This document shows positions 6,044 through 8,173 of a stretch of 8,173 nucleotides of DNA, piece after piece; the first letter of the stretch is position 1; each line of letters begins with the position of its first letter. A program made the translations under genes and the position numbers. The notes under the pieces are model-generated. The model was not told the origin of the DNA and did not search any database. It saw nothing but the letters and a program-made list of their open reading frames with translations. This stretch comes from Rhodobacterales bacterium UBA5972 (GTDB taxonomy: Bacteria > Pseudomonadota > Alphaproteobacteria > Rhodobacterales > Rhodobacteraceae): positions 14,324 through 22,496 of the forward strand of contig DJBQ01000029.1 of NCBI GenBank assembly GCA_002430125.1. The letters are read 5' to 3'.

Positions 6044-7219
6044 ATGCGCTGGTTAAAGCGGATTTCAGTCACAGTTCTGGTTTTGCTTGCACTGGGGGCC
6101 GTTGGTTTCTTTATCTTTGGCCCCGGCATTGCGGAAAAGATGCAAAACCGCGTGGTTTCGCATGACCCTTGGCCGGTTTCAGCCAAAGCCGCCGCCTTGC
6201 ACAAGTCGCTGGCAATTGCCGATTGGCATGCAGACAGCCTGTTGTGGAACCGCGATTTGTTGAAACGCGGCACCTATGGCCACGTTGATTTCCTGCGTCT
6301 GGCCGAAGGCAACGTCGCCATTCAGGTCTTTACCACAGTCACCAAAAGCCCGGCCGGGTTGAATTATGACCTGAACTCGCCCCAAGCCCGCGACGACATC
6401 ACGCTAATCGCACTTGGTCAGCTTTGGCCGATCCGGACATGGACCAGCCTGACCGAGCGAGCACTTTATCAATCGCAAAAACTGCATGAATTTCAAGCCC
6501 GGTCGCCTGATACTTTTCGCATCATCCGCACCAAGAACGATCTGAAATCGGTCATGGTCTCGCGCGCTGCCGGTCAACCGCTGATCGCCGCGATGTTGGG
6601 GGCCGAAGGCGGGCACGCTCTGGACGGTGATATCGCCAATCTTGATCGTCTGTATGACGCCGGGTTCCGCCTGATGGGTCTGACGCATTTCTTTGACAAC
6701 GAACTTGGCGGCTCGTTGCATGGGCAGTCAAATACCGGGCTGACCGATTTCGGGCGGCAGGTTGTCGTTGAAATGGTCAAAAAGCACATGATCATTGATC
6801 TGGCACATACTTCGCCGAAAATGGCGGCCGAGGTGCTGGCGTTGGTCAATGTTCCGGTGATCGTCAGCCATACCGGCATATTCGGCCACTGCCAAGCCAA
6901 GCGGAATTTCCCTGATGACCTAATGCAGAAAATCGCCTCAGCCGGCGGTTTATTGGGGATGGGATATTGGGCCGATGTGACCTGTGATGCAACGCCTGAT
7001 GGCGTCGCCAAATCCATCATGGCCGCAATCGCTTTAGTCGGGGTCGATCATGTCTCGCTGGGGTCGGACTATGACGGGGCGGTTGAAACCACCTATGATA
7101 CATCCGAACTTGCCGCCCTTACGGATGCGTTGCAACGTCAGGGGCTGCCTGACGCTGCCATAGCCAAAGTCATGGGCGGCAATACGATTGATTTTCTGGC
7201 CCGCGCCCTGCCCGATTAA
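6044..7219 (+). CDS. Membrane-anchored M19 (renal-type) dipeptidase
   Basis: This 391-residue protein belongs to peptidase family M19, binuclear zinc enzymes that hydrolyse dipeptides, often with a D-residue at the C-terminal position. The metal and catalytic set is intact: DWHAD with H62 and D64, LGAEGGH with the bridging E188, IDLAHTS with H255, IVSHTG with H276, and GSDYDG (340-345) with the substrate-binding aspartate. The ending MGGNTIDFLARAL is also typical. The N-terminus MRWLKR followed by a hydrophobic stretch at about 8-27 (VTVLVLLALGAVGFFIF) is a signal anchor or uncleaved signal peptide; with no obvious cleavage site, a periplasm-facing inner-membrane enzyme is likely. Start ATG 6044 has GGAA (6035-6038) upstream and places the signal at the N-terminus; ATG 5969 would bury it behind 25 non-conserved residues. 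Recycling of cell-wall or imported dipeptides is inference. The stop is 3 bp from the end of the convergent DUF4389 gene. Confidence 0.93.
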   Translation: MRWLKRISVTVLVLLALGAVGFFIFGPGIAEKMQNRVVSHDPWPVSAKAAALHKSLAIADWHADSLLWNRDLLKRGTYGHVDFLRLAEGNVAIQVFTTVTKSPAGLNYDLNSPQARDDITLIALGQLWPIRTWTSLTERALYQSQKLHEFQARSPDTFRIIRTKNDLKSVMVSRAAGQPLIAAMLGAEGGHALDGDIANLDRLYDAGFRLMGLTHFFDNELGGSLHGQSNTGLTDFGRQVVVEMVKKHMIIDLAHTSPKMAAEVLALVNVPVIVSHTGIFGHCQAKRNFPDDLMQKIASAGGLLGMGYWADVTCDATPDGVAKSIMAAIALVGVDHVSLGSDYDGAVETTYDTSELAALTDALQRQGLPDAAIAKVMGGNTIDFLARALPD

Positions 7220-7222
7220 GGC

Positions 7223-7495
7223 CTATTCCCACTTGCCCCAAGGAAACGGTTTTTCCTCAGTAGCGGCGGTCTGAAAGGCGGCGACCTGTGATAACCACTT
7301 CCCCAAGCTTACGCCGAAATCGGCCAATGCCTGGTTCTTTTCCTTGGCAAAGATCATCCACAGAAACTGCACCACTGCAATCGCAAGTAACACGGTTTCG
7401 GCGAGCCCGAAAAACACCGCGAAGATCAACATGAACAGGCCGCGCATCCAGATACTGGGTTCGGCCTTATAATGCTCGTCACTTTTGTCTGACAT
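7223..7495 (-). CDS. Small DUF4389-type membrane protein
   Basis: This 90-residue protein has a short polar N-terminus (MSDKSDEHYKAEPS), a hydrophobic region at about residues 17-48 (MRGLFMLIFAVFFG, then LAIAVVQFLWMIF) that can cross the membrane once or twice, then an amphipathic segment with FGVSLGKWLSQVAAF (60-74). It ends in EEKPFPWGKWE. This layout, including the aromatic 'PFPxxxW' tail, fits DUF4389, a family without established function. It lies 30 bp downstream of rpoH on the same strand with a good ribosome-binding site (AAGGA 7506-7502, 6 nt from ATG 7495) and no terminator between. It is therefore probably in the rpoH transcript and would rise with it. It converges on the dipeptidase gene with a 3-bp gap. 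The family call is by eye. Confidence 0.82.
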   Translation of the reverse strand: MSDKSDEHYKAEPSIWMRGLFMLIFAVFFGLAETVLLAIAVVQFLWMIFAKEKNQALADFGVSLGKWLSQVAAFQTAATEEKPFPWGKWE

Positions 7496-7525
7496 GATAT
7501 TTCCTTTTACTTTAACGGGTTACAC

Positions 7526-8173
7526 TCAGGCGGCCGTCAGCAACCCGCGTTCTACCGCTAGGTCGCGCATCTTGGTTTGCAGCTTTTCAAACGCCCGGAC
7601 TTCGATTTGCCGAATGCGTTCGCGGCTGACACTGTATTCTGTCGAAAGGTCTTCCAGCGTCACCGGATTGTCCTGCAATTTTCGCTTCATCAGGATATCT
7701 TTTTCCCGATCATTCAAATCTGCCATCGCTTCGGTCAACAAGGCCCGGCGGCTTTCCAATTCGTCCCGCTCGGCGTAATCACTGGCCTGATCGGCATCTT
7801 CGTCTTCCAGCCAGTCCTGCCATTCGGTGGACCCTTCACCGTCCGATCCGATCTGCGCATTCAGACTGGCATCCCCGCCCGACATCCGTCGGTTCATCGA
7901 GGTCACCTCGTCCTCGGTCACATTCAGATCGGTGGCGATACGGGTCAGGTTTTCGGGGCGCAAATCGCCTTCTTCCAGCGCACCGATGCGGTTTTTGATC
8001 TTGCGCAGGTTGAAAAACAGTTTTTTCTGTGCCGACGTCGTGCCCATTTTCACCAGCGACCACGACCGCAGGATATATTCCTGAATACTGGCCCTGATCC
8101 ACCACATCGCATAGGTAGAAAGGCGAAAGCCTTTGTCAGGGTCAAACCGCTTAACGGCCTGCATCAGCCCGAC
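7526..8173 (-). CDS. rpoH: RNA polymerase heat-shock sigma factor RpoH (sigma-32), 5' end outside window
   Basis: The last 215 residues of sigma-32 are present; the frame is open through the window edge, beginning VGLMQAVKRFDPDKGF, so roughly 80 N-terminal residues are missing against a usual length near 298. Region 2.3-2.4 is STYAMWWIRASIQEYILRSW. The RpoH box QKKLFFNLRK, which separates RpoH from other sigma factors, follows. Region 3 includes NLTRIATDLNVTEDEV, MNRRMSGGDASLNA and the acidic WQDWLEDEDADQ. Region 4.2 is the helix-turn-helix VSRERIRQIEVRAFEKLQ. RpoH directs RNA polymerase to chaperone and protease promoters after heat or misfolding stress. Rhodobacteraceae usually have two paralogues; the VKMGTTSAQKKLFFNLRK and WQDWLEDEDADQ segments fit the canonical RpoHI type as I recall it, not the singlet-oxygen RpoHII. 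The DUF4389 gene follows on the same strand after 30 bp. Confidence 0.96.
   Translation of the reverse strand, partial: VGLMQAVKRFDPDKGFRLSTYAMWWIRASIQEYILRSWSLVKMGTTSAQKKLFFNLRKIKNRIGALEEGDLRPENLTRIATDLNVTEDEVTSMNRRMSGGDASLNAQIGSDGEGSTEWQDWLEDEDADQASDYAERDELESRRALLTEAMADLNDREKDILMKRKLQDNPVTLEDLSTEYSVSRERIRQIEVRAFEKLQTKMRDLAVERGLLTAA

Noticed and set aside
5869..6273. Upstream extension of the methyltransferase/TPR frame by 135 residues
   Set aside because: The extension overlaps the dipeptidase start antisense, lacks family likeness, and a good ribosome-binding site sits just before ATG 5868.
1..8173. Defence island, mobile element or CRISPR array
   Set aside because: No transposase, integrase, regularly spaced repeats or toxin-antitoxin pair is visible; base composition and gene families look like core chromosome throughout.

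Overview
The window looks like ordinary chromosome from an alphaproteobacterium, most probably a Rhodobacteraceae (roseobacter-type) species. This rests on moderately high GC, the RpoHI-type heat-shock sigma factor at the right end, the soluble TerB/J-domain protein of the DjlA/DjiA type, the M3 oligopeptidase, and a GC-rich intergenic hairpin block of a style I recall from that family. The assignment comes from family recognition, not a database search. I see no insertion sequence, phage gene, CRISPR array, rRNA or tRNA.

Layout. A plus-strand group fills the left half: the C-terminal end of a GNAT acetyltransferase (1-137, cut by the window edge), a TerB plus J-domain co-chaperone (178-858), and an endonuclease/exonuclease/phosphatase-fold hydrolase (858-1889) whose start codon overlaps the co-chaperone stop as TGATG. 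After a 176-bp leader with three small inverted repeats comes oligoendopeptidase F (2066-3901). It converges on a minus-strand gene (4063-5868) across about 160 bp carrying five successive hairpins.

The 4063-5868 gene is the most unusual in the window. It encodes a MycE-like sugar O-methyltransferase domain, then a second, decayed copy of the same fold, then five 34-residue TPR units. It is divergent, across 175 bp containing a perfect 7-bp palindrome, from a membrane-anchored M19 (renal-type) dipeptidase on the plus strand (6044-7219). That gene ends 3 bp from the end of a converging minus-strand pair: a small DUF4389-type membrane protein (7223-7495) and, upstream of it, rpoH (7526-8173, 5' end outside the window).

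How the genes fit together. Two peptidases (PepF, cytosolic; M19, membrane-anchored), a J-domain co-chaperone and the heat-shock sigma factor all concern protein or peptide turnover, but they lie in separate transcription units, so this may be coincidence. Likely co-transcribed sets are GNAT, J-protein and hydrolase on the plus strand, and rpoH with the DUF4389 gene on the minus strand. I found no convincing new multi-gene system. The points most worth following are the duplicated-and-decayed methyltransferase with its TPR tail, the five-hairpin block, and the two structured leaders.
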